A stretch of 64,000 nt of DNA from Plasmodium relictum (taxonomy: Eukaryota > Apicomplexa > Aconoidasida > Haemosporida > Plasmodiidae), in assembly GCF_900005765.1 (NCBI RefSeq), contig NC_041690.1, positions 2,356,001-2,420,000 on the forward strand. The letters run 5' to 3'. Under the pieces are notes generated by a model. It ran no database searches. It saw only the letters and a list, made by a program, of their open reading frames with translations, and was not told where the DNA came from. This document shows positions 10,790 to 21,997 of the stretch, one piece after another. A program made the position numbers and the translations under genes. The stretch's first letter is position 1; each line of letters opens with the position of its first letter.

Positions 10790-11799
10790 CTATGTTTTAA
10801 TTACTCCTGCTTTGGATTTCCATAAATTTTTTCTTAATTCAAATATATCAATTTTAGGTAATGCTTTATTTATATTTTGTTCTCTTTCTTCACTACCTTC
10901 TTCATTAGAAGTACTTTCATATCTAGACAAAAGAAATTTAGAAAGCATATAATATACATTTTATATAAAATGTATTTCTTTTTTCTTTAAATAAAATAGT
11001 ATTTAATTTATATTCATTAAAATATCTTAATTCTGAAATCATATATTTATAAATATTTTTACCTATCATGTTTCCATCTGAAGTTTAATTCATCTTTATC
11101 ATTTTTTCTATTGTAAAAATAAAATAATTTTAAAAGAAAATATACTCTTTTATTATTAATTTTTTACTTGTATTTTTTCTTATATTACCTGTATTTAAAT
11201 TTTTTATCTTTTACATAAGCTAATAACAAAGGATTAAATGGATCTTTTGGAATTTTGTCATCATAAGAGCTGTGAAAAAGTAAAATATAATATATACATA
11301 TATATGTTTGCGTATTTGCAACTTTTCTTATTTCAAATATTTCTATTTAAAGTTACAAATTACTTATATACGAATATATTTACCATTTACTTCTAGATTT
11401 TGATTTCTTAACTTTTTTTTTTCTTTTTCTATCTTTCTTACTCTTGTGTCTTTTTTTATTTTCAGAGATTGACTCAAATATTTTTTGTTTTTTTGTGTTT
11501 TGTTCTTCGTTTAAGCTATCCATAGAAGTGAATTCTCTATTATTTTTTGATGCTTCATTTTCATTATTATTTTTTCTTTTTTTTAATTTTTTTTTTCTTT
11601 TTTTCTCTTCTTTAATTTCTTTAAGAACATTATTATACAAATCTGAATCAATACCTGTGCTATTACTTATAGTAGATATAGAAATATCACTTAATGATTC
11701 GTCTATAGGCGTTTTTCTTTTTTTCTTTTCTTTTCCTTTATATATTACTTTTTCATTTTTATTATTCGTTAAAGAAGAATCATGAGCATTATTTACCAT
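10790..11799 (-). CDS. Lysine-rich, probably nuclear protein (four exons), family unknown
   Basis: Deduced exons: 11799-11384, 11269-11189, 11107-11063 and 10922-10790, all GT-AG with matching phase, giving 224 residues. Exon 1 is Ser/Asn/Lys-rich with several basic clusters that look like nuclear localisation signals (KKKRKT near 25-31, KEEKKRKKKLKKRKN, KDRKRKKKVKKSKSRSK). The small exons 2-4 encode a better-ordered C-terminal segment: DPFNPLLLAYVKDKKFKYR, then FRWKHDRYES, then IDIFELRKNLWKSKAG. The basic N-terminus with a short conserved C-terminus resembles small spliceosome-associated proteins, but I cannot name a family. The exon joins rest on frame and splice sites rather than on a homologue. 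Confidence 0.66.
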
Positions 11800-12382
11800 T
11801 TTAAATTTTACTTTAAAAAATTATGCAAAGTCGAAATATTTTTATACATTACCAATTATGATTCATATGTATTTTCTGAATTCTAATAGATAGACATTAT
11901 TTTTATTTATATTTAGGAATAATATTTTTAAAACATATTAAAATCATTATTTCTCTCTTTTCACAAATAAATTAATAAATTATTATTTTATCTATATTTC
12001 TTAATTTCTTTTAATATAAAAATTCATGAAATAATCAAATATATTAAAAAAAAAAAAAAAAAAATTTATTATGGAATATTTATACATTACAAAAAAAATT
12101 GTAGTTATTTGAACATAATTCTTTTTTTTTTAGTCTTAAATTTTATGTAAAATAAAAAAAATGAATATAAAAAAAAAAAAAAAAATTAATCAAAATAAAT
12201 AAAATTTTAATATTCTTTAAATTTTAAGGAAATTTAACAAAAATTATGTAAAAATTTATATATATATTTTATAGAGGATTTCACTGAAGTTACCTATTAT
12301 AATGAAAAATAACTTTTTCCAAAATGCATGAAGTGTTTTCTAATATATTTATATTTAAAATTATAACAATTCTTACATTTTA
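11800..12382. other. Intergenic, no gene seen
   Basis: A+T-rich spacer between minus-strand genes with poly-A runs at 12045-12063 and 12169-12184. Presumed promoter of the lysine-rich gene plus the 3' UTR of the small three-exon gene. Confidence 0.55.
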
Positions 12383-13179
12383 TTATATTTTTTTTGCAAA
12401 TTCTTGTAGTTCTTGTTTTATGAAATTAATATTATTTAATAATGATTGAAATTCCTGTTTATTAAGAAATATTATATTTTTATTTTTGCAACAGATACAT
12501 AGGTTCGCTTCTTTTTCTTTAATTCCTTTTATTCTATTAAATATGAAAACTTTTCTTCCATATAATCCCAACTGTTTATATTCAGTTCATTTTTGTTAAA
12601 AAAAAAAAAAAAAAAAGAAATATAAATACAACAAAATTTATAACATAATTTTCCTTTGTATGAAAATTAACACAAATAACCCTCCATATTTATATAATTA
12701 AAAATATAAACATATATATATATATTGGAATAGTCATAAATTCTTTATATAAAAATTATATATTATTATGTATTTATTTTATTTTAAATTACTTTTTCAT
12801 CTTCTGTAATTTTTATTCTATTTATTGGTGGCCATCCATAATAAAAATTATATCCTTTTCTTTTTGTTTCTTTTTGTACTATTTCTCTAAATTTTTTTAA
12901 GGAATTTTTTAATGTATTTTTTTTTTTTATGTTCTTTAATACTTCATAATTCTCATAGACATCTATTACACTTTTGTTTTCTTTATTAAAATTCTCATGG
13001 CTTTTAAATATGTTTGCTGTTGTGAAGAATTTGCTTTTAATATTTTCTATTAAGTAAAAAAAGATAATATATATATATATGTTTATGAATATTATTTATA
13101 GAATTAAAAAGTATTTTAATTTTTTTTTTTTTTTTAAATAACTAATTATTTTCTTGTTTAGAAAGCAAAGAGGAAACAT
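12383..13179 (-). CDS. Small three-exon protein with a presequence-like N-terminus, family unknown
   Basis: Deduced exons: 13179-13143, 13046-12793 and 12571-12383, with GT-AG introns and consistent phase, giving 159 residues. The N-terminus (MFPLCFLNKKIIKNIKSKFF) is basic, hydrophobic and free of acidic residues, as in mitochondrial presequences. The middle is Lys/Asn-rich. The ordered part is about 85-159: YNFYYGWPPINRIKI, then LGLYGRKVFIFNRIKG, then a Cys-rich NLCICCKNKN and a C-terminal amphipathic helix (QSLLNNINFIKQELQEF). I do not recognise the fold. A mitochondrial protein is a possibility only. The last exon has no ATG of its own at the splice site, so the upstream exons are needed. 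Confidence 0.6.
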
Positions 13180-13878
13180 CTTTTTTTTAAAATTTCTAGT
13201 TTATTTTTATATTTTGTAAAAGAAATAAAACATTTTTCTTTTTAAATTTCCAAAATAGTTTTTCATTTAAAATTTGTTTAATATTTTCTCATTTTCAAAT
13301 TTTATTTTCCTTAATGTGAAAAAAAGAAAATTTAATTATTTTTTATTTTTAACACAAAATTATAAGTTAAACTTTTTTTTTCAAAAATTTTAAATTAATC
13401 TTTTCATTTAAGAAAAATTCATATTATTTTTTTTTAAACTAATGAAAAAAAAAAAAAAAAATTACACTTTTTTTATATAATTATATATATTTTTTTTTAG
13501 TCTATATTTTAAAATAATTAAAATTTTGTTTTATATCACAGTATATTTAATTCTTGTATTATAGATACATCGATTCACATCCTGATAAAATCAAATTACA
13601 AAAACAAAAACGATACAACTCTTAATGATTGATATTTTTTCTTAAAAGTTATAAATGATTTTATGAATTTAAATTTTTAAACATATCATACTCAATTTTA
13701 AAAAAACAAAGTTTAAAAAAATAAAAAGTTTTATTTTCAAAAAAAAAAAAAAAAAAAAAACAATTAAAAAAAAATAATAAACAAATGAAAAGTAAAAAAA
13801 AAAAATAAAATAAACTAATAAAAATTAACTAACATTACTAAATCTCCTCCTTCCCAAAAAAAGCAACAAAAAACCTTA
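13180..13878. other. Intergenic, no gene seen
   Basis: Promoter side of the small three-exon gene and 3' flank of the Nup54-like gene. Dominated by A and T runs (A-rich at 13738-13805). No credible open frame. Confidence 0.55.
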
Positions 13879-15506
13879 TTAAAGTATTTCATAATTTTCT
13901 TCTTCAAATACATTTAAATGATTTAAGTGATATAAATGTTCTTTGTTCTCTTCTAAATTAATGCATATTTCAGATGTTGTGCTTTTAAGCTCAGTTATAT
14001 CCTATAAAAAAAAAATAAATAAATAATTATTCACAACATTTATAATTTATTTAATTATATACTTCCATTATTCATAATTATTAAATTTCTTTTTTTTATT
14101 TTATAATACCTGTTCATTTTTAGCAATACTATTTTTCAAAGAATTAGAAAATTCATTATCACAATAAATAAATTTTTGAAAATTTTTCTTTTCTTTTACT
14201 ATTTCTGTTATGTTTTTGCTGATTTTTTGAAGTTTATTATCTATATTAAAAGAATTGAAAAAATCTAAAATTTCTATTAATTTAATTTTATTATATTCAT
14301 ATTTATTAGAAAAAAAAACAGAGTTATTTTTTAGTATAAATAGTTTGTCTAATATATCTAATCTAAATAACAATCTTTGAATAATTCTCTGTGATTTTAT
14401 TTTGATTTCATCAAAATTATTTTTTATAATATTTAAAATGAATAAAAGGTTCTCATTGTTTTTTTTTATAGTTAATTTTTTTTTTTTAAGGATCTTTATA
14501 TTCTTTTCTTGATCATTCAAAACCTCTTTTATTTTATCTAAACCAAAAATTGGGATTATGCAACAATTTGTTTTATCTGGATTTTTTTCTAATGCTTTTA
14601 TATACTTACTTAGAATTTCTTTTGACAATAAATATTCATGTTTATATATATTATTGCTCCATACTAAATTAGAAAAAGAGCTTAAGAGTAATGAATTTAA
14701 AACACGATTTTTGGATTCACTCATATCATCTTTTTGATAAATGAAATTCATTACATATGGATTTTTTTCAAAAATAAATGTTTCTAGATACGATTTACAT
14801 AAAAAAATTTTCCCTAATTTCATGGATATTTCCTCTAAAAAAAAAAATAAATAAATTAATATACATATATGCAAATTAATTTGAAAAAAAGGAAATTTTA
14901 ATATCTTAATTTTATAATTAACAATATATTAATATAATAATTATTATCATTATTTTACATTAAAAAAAAAATTATATACATTTAACTTGTAGAATACGAA
15001 ATATTTTTTTTAAATACTTTCTTTTTCATTTATTTTTTATTTATATTACCGCATAATTGTTCTGTTAAGGATTTTCTAATTTTCAAAGAACTACTAAAGT
15101 TAAATTTACTTTCTAAACTATTTCCAATATGATTTTTTTGCAAATTGCTCTTTTCTAAATTATTCTTTAATTCATCATTTGAATTATTTTCTATTTGTTT
15201 TAAAACTTCAGTATTAGCTTTTGGAAAATTAAAATTATTTTGGATATTTTCTTTTTGTTCATTTGAATAAGATACACTATTTTGAATAGATAATTTATTT
15301 TTTTCCGGATTTTTTATTTCATTTTTCATTAAATCACTTTTATTATCAAAATTATTTGTAGTATTAAAATAGTTTTTTAATCTTACATTATCATTTTCCA
15401 TTTTATTTGAAAACTTCGATTCTTGAATAAAAAAACCTTTAGATAATGAACTTGATTCATTAGTTTTATTATTCTCATTATCAATAAACTCCTTAAATTT
15501 ATCCAT
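13879..15506 (-). CDS. Nup54-like nucleoporin (three exons)
   Basis: Deduced exons: 15506-15050, 14834-14110 and 14001-13879. Introns are GT-AG and phases fit, giving 434 residues. Residues 1-150 are Asn/Ser/Lys-rich and disordered; there are no classical FG dipeptides. From about residue 155 the protein is helical. The stretch around 237-252 (NPDKTNCCIIPIFGLDKIKEVL, split here as NPDKTNCC / IIPIFGLDKIKEVL) matches the Nup54 signature NPDP...P.VGF.DLKKRL. It is followed by long coiled coils (250-385) and a final short helix in exon 3 (DITELKSTTSEI). Nup54 is part of the central channel Nup62-Nup58-Nup54 complex. The assignment rests on this pattern and on overall architecture; a different coiled-coil protein remains possible. 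Confidence 0.58.
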
Positions 15507-18500
15507 TTTTTTTATTTTTTTTTCTATTTTTTATAATTTTCTTAATGTAAATATACTTTTTTTAATTTCATTATATATATACACGTATCTATCTAATATT
15601 TCAACTTTTTTTTTTTTATATATTTAACTATATTATTTTTTTCCTTTAATTTTTTTAAATATCCATAAAATTATTAATCTTTCTTAAGGTCAGTTTAATT
15701 TTATATTTTAATTAATTAAAATTATAGATTCTTATTAACGATATTCATCTTTAAAAAATTTTTTTTTTTTTTCTTATATATGTATATATATTTATTCTTT
15801 ATAATATAAAAAACGAATATAAAATAATTATATAAAGTTTACACTTCAAATTTTTATTATTTTATATTAAATGTTGTAATTAGTATTCATTTTTATATAT
15901 ATTTTTATATTGTAAATATGTATATAAAAATAAAAAATTTCAAAAGAGAAAAAAATAAAAAAATATGAAAATAAATGTTAATAAAAAAAAAATATGCCTA
16001 TAGTATATAATTTATATTTTATTATATCAAAAATATTATTCATTTATCTTGTTTATAAAATGATATTTAATTTTTCAAAAAAAAAAAAAAAGAAAAAAAA
16101 ATTTATAATAGTTATATTTTCATTTATTTCATAAAAATATAAAAATATAGAAGAAAAAAAAAAATTTATGCAAATTTGTAAATATGGATGTAGTATATAA
16201 ACGAAAAACATCTTTTTTTTTAATTTTAATTTTATTAAAATAAACCAAATATCAGCGTTTTTAGTTTATCTGGAAATTTTTATAAACCTTTTTGAAAAAT
16301 TCCTAAATTAACTAAGAAATATAAATAATTTTCTTTTTAAATTTTATATAAATTTAGAGGGAAATTATTAAAAAGTCAATAAAAATAAATATATGAATGG
16401 ACATCAAAAAATTATTGTTTGCTATAAATTAATTTGGAATTTAATCTTTTTTTTTGATAATTCCTATATATTTATATTTTAATTGTGACTTTAACTATTA
16501 TATATAATAAATAATATGACATTTAGTTCTTTTTTATTTTTTCCATAAAAGAAAAAAAAAAAAAGTCGTATAGTTTAAGTTGTTTACAAAAGTTTATAAT
16601 TTTTATAAAGTTAATGCTGTAAGAAAAAGAAATGAACATATTTTTAAAAAAATAGTCTTTTTTATCATGAAGAAAAAAAAATTCCATAAATATTCATTAT
16701 AAAAAGAGAAATTAAAGGAAATAATTCATTTAATAAATATTATAAAAAATTTTATTTTTTTTAATATAGACTATCTTTCCTTTCATTTTATACTAAAATA
16801 AGTGGTTTTGCTTGTCTAAAAATATACGAAATAGAATAAAAATAATGAGAGCTTTATATTTATATATGGTTTAAATAGAATATACTGATGGTAATTTTAA
16901 TTTAAAAAAAATAAAAACCATCAAAAAAAATGACCTATTTTTTCTATTACTTACGTTTATTAAGAGTGTAACTTATTTTTTGTTTGAGCAATTTTTAAAA
17001 AATTCAAGAAAAAAATTTATAAAAAAATAATTTTAATTTAAAAATTTTAACTGTCTTTTATTATAATAAAACAATTATAAAAAAAAAAAAATAGCAAAAA
17101 AAAATTAGTATAATCTTTATATGAGTTATTTCTCAACATATATTGTCATTTAAAATTAAAATTATAAGGTATTCTTTTTTAATGTTTTTTTTTTTTTTTT
17201 TTTGTTGTTTTCATAGTTAATTATATATACACATAAAACAAAAAAAAAAAGTGAAAAAGTCTAGAACGCAAAGAATCTTGTTGAAAATAAAAAAATATGG
17301 AAACACTTGTAACACATTGAAATTAAAAAGGAATATAAATTTTTTTTAAGATATTATGACAAAATATAGGTTGTATAGAATATTTGTTTTCATATAAAAG
17401 AAAAAAAAAAAAATCTTTTAAATGACCATAAAAAGTTATGTTTTGACTTTATTTATTCAATGTTATTTAAATAGCTAGCTACAATTTTTTTGCTTATTTT
17501 CTATAGTATTTCCAAAAAAGAAAATTTTCTTAATGCATGTGAAAGCAATAGCTGCTTATAAAAATGACTGTAATATTTTTTGAATTTTGTATATTCCCTT
17601 GATATGAGTAGTCTTCTTTCTCTTTTTTATTATTTAATCAATAAATAATTTTTATGAGTGAAATTATAATTAAATATTTTTTAATAATATTATTTTGATT
17701 TTTTTATCTCTTTTTTACATGTATAATCATAAATGCACTTTTTTTTTTTTTTTAATATAGCATGCAATTGATTAGTTCTTATTCTTACAACACCCATATA
17801 CAACTGTTGAAAAAGTACATACTTTTTTTTGATCATATGTAAACTTTATAGAGCTCAAGTTAATATATTTTAATTGGATAATATAAGCTTTTGTTATACT
17901 TTTTTTAACAATTATATTTTCTTCAATTTTTTTTAAAAACGTTAATCTTTTATTTTATTTTTTTGAAAATTTTTTTAAAAAACATCACTTGTGTGTTTAA
18001 ATGCTTATCTTTTTTTTTTTTTTTGACCTTTATTCTTATTTGGGTTTCAATAATTTTCGAAAAAGAACTATTTTTAATAGTTTTGCTGTTTATTATTTTT
18101 TTCGTTTCTTTTATTATTTATTTTTTTTTTTTATTTTAACTTTTAAAAACGAAAATAACAACAAAATATTTCAAATTTAGTTTTTAAAAACAGTATATCC
18201 TTGAAATTAAAGTCCCTAAAAGGAATTATTTTTTTTTTTCAATTTAATGTACTCTTATGCTTTCTGATGCTATATATATTATTTATTTTTTCTTTAAGAT
18301 AATAATTTTTTTTTTTAACTATTAGATATTCTCCATTTTTTCTCATACAAAAAGATATTTTAACTTGAAAAAAAAATTATATATAAATATACAAGTATAT
18401 ATAGGTATTTTTTTTTAAAAAAAAACTCTATATTCATATAATAAAAATTCTTTTAATATATAATTTCTTATATTTATAGTAAGTTTGTTTTTTTTTTGTT

Positions 18501-18949
18501 TTTCTGTTTTATAGTATTTTTTCGTATATATAAGCAATATGTTTGAAGTTAATTATACAAAGAATTTATTAATATATAAAAATTTTATTGTTACAATAAT
18601 GTATGAAATAATATAGTTCTTTAGATGCATATATATAATGTAAATAAATTATGTCAGACTATGTATATAGCCTTAAAAATATAAAAATATATATGAACAT
18701 ATTTTAAATGAATGTATATAGATTTTTTTTCTATATATGATCTTTTTTTTGTTTTATACATAATATTTTAAATTTATTATTATTTTTTTTTTCGTTTTTT
18801 TTGTTTTTTTTGTATTTTATTTGTATTAATAAGTATTCGAGAAGAAAACAAAAACTACAAGTATACATACATATATATATGTACATACAAAAAGAAAAGT
18901 TTTTTTTAACGTATCCTTTTGTCATTATTTATAAATAAATATATGAACT
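15507..18949. other. 3.4-kb divergent region upstream of TRAP
   Basis: Promoter space for the Nup54-like gene (-) and TRAP (+). Very A+T-rich with long T tracts. The 64-codon minus-strand frame at 18731-18925 is composition noise. Two GCATG-type motifs at 17534 and 17760 are listed separately. No RNA gene recognised. Confidence 0.55.
17534..17766. promoter_or_regulatory. Two TGCATG/GCATGCA motifs upstream of TRAP
   Basis: TGCATG at 17534-17539 and GCATGCA at 17760-17766, about 1.4 and 1.2 kb before the TRAP start. AP2-Sp, the sporozoite master factor, binds TGCATG-type sites and activates TRAP in rodent Plasmodium. The motifs are seen; their use here is inference, and the distance is rather long for a core promoter. 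Confidence 0.4.
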
Positions 18950-20815
18950 ATGAAAATTTTTGAGAGTAAAAGATTTTTACTTTTAGTTTTTTTTCTTTAT
19001 CTTAACACCATTGTGAAAGGTGAACATAATGTAGTCGATGAAATAACTTATAATGAAAAAATATGTCATGAAAAAGTAGATCTTTATATACTAATGGATG
19101 GATCTGGAAGTATAGGATATGATAATTGGATTTCTTATGCAGTACCATTAGTTTATGATATAGTAAAAAATTTAAATGTATCAAATGATGGAATTCATCT
19201 CTATCTTTCTGTTTTTACTCATTATTTAAGAGAATATATTGAACTAGGTAGTAGTCTATCTACCAATAGAGAATTTGCATTAAATATAATCAAGAATTTA
19301 AAAAATAAATATTATCTACATGGTTCAACCAATTTAACCATTGCCTTAAGTAGAGTATTACAAGATAATTTTATAAAAAAAAAAGGAAGAGAAGACGCAG
19401 TTCAATTAATTTTGATTTTCACAGACGGAGTTCCAGACGATAAAGAGACAGCTATGCAAGAAGTAATTAAATTAAAAAAAATGAATGCTAAATTTTCAGT
19501 AATAGGTGTTGGTATGGGCATTAATAGAGAATTCAATAAAAGACTAGTAGGCTGTTCTCCTTATGAAGAAAAATGTGACCTCTATTCAGAAGCCTCTTGG
19601 GTAGATGTAAAAGATATTATAGCTCCTTTTTTGAAAAAAGTATGTGTTGAAATAGAAAAAGTTGCACATTGTGGATCTTGGGGTGAATGGACACCTTGCA
19701 GTGTTACTTGTGGAGAAGGAATAAAAACGAGAAAAAGAAATATTTTACATAAAGGATGTTCTGATCACATGACTGCTCTTTGTGAGAGACCAGAATGCCC
19801 TGCAATAGTAAAACCCTCTGTTACAGATATTCCAGAGGTTGTTCCAGAAGATAATAGACGAGGAGATGTTCCAGATAATGTTCCAGATAATGCCCCAGAA
19901 AACAAAAAACGAGGAGATGTTCCAGATTATTTCCCAGAAGATAATAAGCCAGCTGCCCCAGATAATGTTCCAGATAATGCCCCAGAAAATAAAAAACGAG
20001 GAGATGTTCCAGATTATTTCCCAGAAGATAATAAGCCAGCTGCCCCATATAACGTTCCAGATAATTCCCCAGAAGATAATCAACCAGAAGCCCCAGATAA
20101 TGCCCCAGAAGAGAATCAACCAGAAGTCCCAGATAATGTCCCAGAAGAGAATCAACCAGAAGTCCCAGATAATGTCCCAGAAGATAATCAACCAGAAGTC
20201 CCAGATAATGTCCCAGAAGATAGAAATCCAGAAATTCCAGAAGAAAAAAAACCAGAAAATATTCCAGAAAATAGAAAAGAAGAAATAAATGAATACATTC
20301 CAAAAAATATTCCAGATGATGTAGAAATATTTCCAAATGAAAATCCAGGAATTATCAAGAAAAATCAACATCACCTACCACCACAAGTAATTCCTCCAAA
20401 AAATGTACATAATGAAAATCAAATAATTAATAATGTTCCTGAACATAATGATAACATAAATAAAACTACAATTGAAGATAGAGAACTGAGACCACATAAC
20501 ACAGATAATGAATATATACGACCAAGGAGAAATGTTTATAAGGTTGAACCCTCCACAGAAAATGTAGAAAATGAGAATTCTGAAGAAAAAAATAAGAAGA
20601 CATCAAGTGATAATAAATATAAAATTGCTGGAGGTATAATTGGAGGACTAGCTTTACTTGGATGTGCTGGATTTGCTTACAAATTCTTAGCACATGCTCC
20701 AACTCCTCCTATGACTTCTGAAGGAGCGCCTTTTAATGATGTACTTGGTGAAGGCGAAAAAGATATAGAAGAAAATGAACAATTCAAATTACCAGAAGAT
20801 AACGATTGGAATTAA
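18950..20815 (+). CDS. TRAP: Thrombospondin-related anonymous protein (sporozoite surface protein 2)
   Basis: Single exon, 621 residues. Signal peptide 1-24. The von Willebrand A domain spans about 43-235 with an intact MIDAS: DGSGS at 50-54, Thr127, and Asp159 in FTDG. A thrombospondin type-1 repeat lies at about 241-284 (WGEWTPCSVTCGEG, six cysteines). Residues 290-450 are a Pro/Asn/Asp/Glu repeat stalk with units such as PDNVPEDNQPEV. The transmembrane segment 559-581 begins IAGGIIGG, the helix-breaking motif cut by rhomboid protease in this family. A 40-residue acidic cytoplasmic tail ends EDNDWN with the penultimate Trp needed for linkage to the glideosome; YKFL at 577-580 fits a YxxPhi sorting motif. 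Role: micronemal adhesin for sporozoite gliding and invasion of salivary glands and host cells. Confidence 0.98.
   Translation: MKIFESKRFLLLVFFLYLNTIVKGEHNVVDEITYNEKICHEKVDLYILMDGSGSIGYDNWISYAVPLVYDIVKNLNVSNDGIHLYLSVFTHYLREYIELGSSLSTNREFALNIIKNLKNKYYLHGSTNLTIALSRVLQDNFIKKKGREDAVQLILIFTDGVPDDKETAMQEVIKLKKMNAKFSVIGVGMGINREFNKRLVGCSPYEEKCDLYSEASWVDVKDIIAPFLKKVCVEIEKVAHCGSWGEWTPCSVTCGEGIKTRKRNILHKGCSDHMTALCERPECPAIVKPSVTDIPEVVPEDNRRGDVPDNVPDNAPENKKRGDVPDYFPEDNKPAAPDNVPDNAPENKKRGDVPDYFPEDNKPAAPYNVPDNSPEDNQPEAPDNAPEENQPEVPDNVPEENQPEVPDNVPEDNQPEVPDNVPEDRNPEIPEEKKPENIPENRKEEINEYIPKNIPDDVEIFPNENPGIIKKNQHHLPPQVIPPKNVHNENQIINNVPEHNDNINKTTIEDRELRPHNTDNEYIRPRRNVYKVEPSTENVENENSEEKNKKTSSDNKYKIAGGIIGGLALLGCAGFAYKFLAHAPTPPMTSEGAPFNDVLGEGEKDIEENEQFKLPEDNDWN
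19825..20280 (+). repeat. Tandem repeats encoding the TRAP Pro/Asn stalk
   Basis: Imperfect 36-base units encode PDN(V/A)PE(D/E)NQPE(V/A). Upstream are two longer near-identical copies that encode NKKRGDVPDYFPEDNKPAAP. The repeat order and high identity between copies point to slippage or unequal exchange. This region is expected to vary in length among isolates. Confidence 0.85.
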
Positions 20816-21997
20816 ATATAAATTTAAAATATTATTAAACAAACTGAAACTAGAAAAAAAAGAAAATATATGAAATGAGATTATTAAATTATTTACATAT
20901 ATAAAATTAACACTGTTCTTTTAAATTTTTTTTTTTTTTTTTTTTTATACATAGTTTTATTCTATTTTTATTTCTTTTTTGTACATATAATTTTTCCTTA
21001 TATTTTTTTTTTTATTATTTTGTTATTCTATTTAATTTATTTTTAATTATATTTCACTAATGTTTGTGTTACCAAAATATAAATGTGTCAATTTATGCTT
21101 ATATATTTTTAGTAGGAAAAAAGGAAATTTATATAAATTTAAAAAAATATATAATTTTTATTTTTTTGAAACATCTAAAATTTGAAAAAGGAAATAGCTT
21201 TTATTAAGAAAATGTCATAATAAAAGAAAAAAAAAATTTAAATGCTTATTCTATAAATATATAATTTATATGGCATTATTATAAGATATGTGTTGCTTCT
21301 ATGCTCATTTATAGATCATATAAAATTGCTCTCTTTACTATAATTTTACATATGTGCATATTATAAAAAAAAAGATAAAATATAAATAATAGAATCAAAT
21401 GTGACTGATTTTTCCTATTTATATAATTACAAAAATGTAATATTCTGCATTATTTTTTCTAGAATATATAAAAATAAAAATATATATATATTAATAGATC
21501 AAATAAAAAAATATCTTAAAAAAAAATTTATAAATTTCATTTTTTTTTAAAAATAAATTTGATTATATGATAAACTATATATTCACTAAATTTATGCTAA
21601 GATTATTTCTTTGTTTTTATATACTTCGTGTATCATGCTTAATAATTAAAAAAAAAAAGGCAAAATAAATTTTCATATAATTTGAAAACCATCTTTTTTA
21701 TTTTTTTTTTAACCTTTTTTTAATTGAAAATATTCTTTGAAATAATTGCAAACATATATAACAAAAAATTAAATAAAATCAAAATTAAATAAAAAAAAAA
21801 AAAAAAAGATAAAACAACAAAAAAAAGGGTAATATTATACAATAATAGAAATTGAATACTATTTTATAGAAATACACAATTTCTTTTATAAATATTTATA
21901 TGCTTAAAATTAACTCTATACAAAAAATGCACTGAAGAATATAGTATTCTTATATTTATGTTTTTGATATGTAACAAATATATGCATATATATATAT
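20816..21997. other. Convergent intergenic region after TRAP
   Basis: 3' flanks of TRAP (+) and of the 612-residue minus-strand gene. A+T-rich with poly-A/T tracts (T run near 20927-20946, A run near 21790-21808). Nothing further recognised. Confidence 0.55.

Noticed and set aside
19745-20374. Long open frames on the opposite strand and in other frames over the TRAP repeat region (209, 171 and 149 codons)
   Set aside because: They are shadows of the in-frame 36-base repeats. They translate to monotonous Trp/Ile/Phe or Leu/Gly arrays with no features of a protein.
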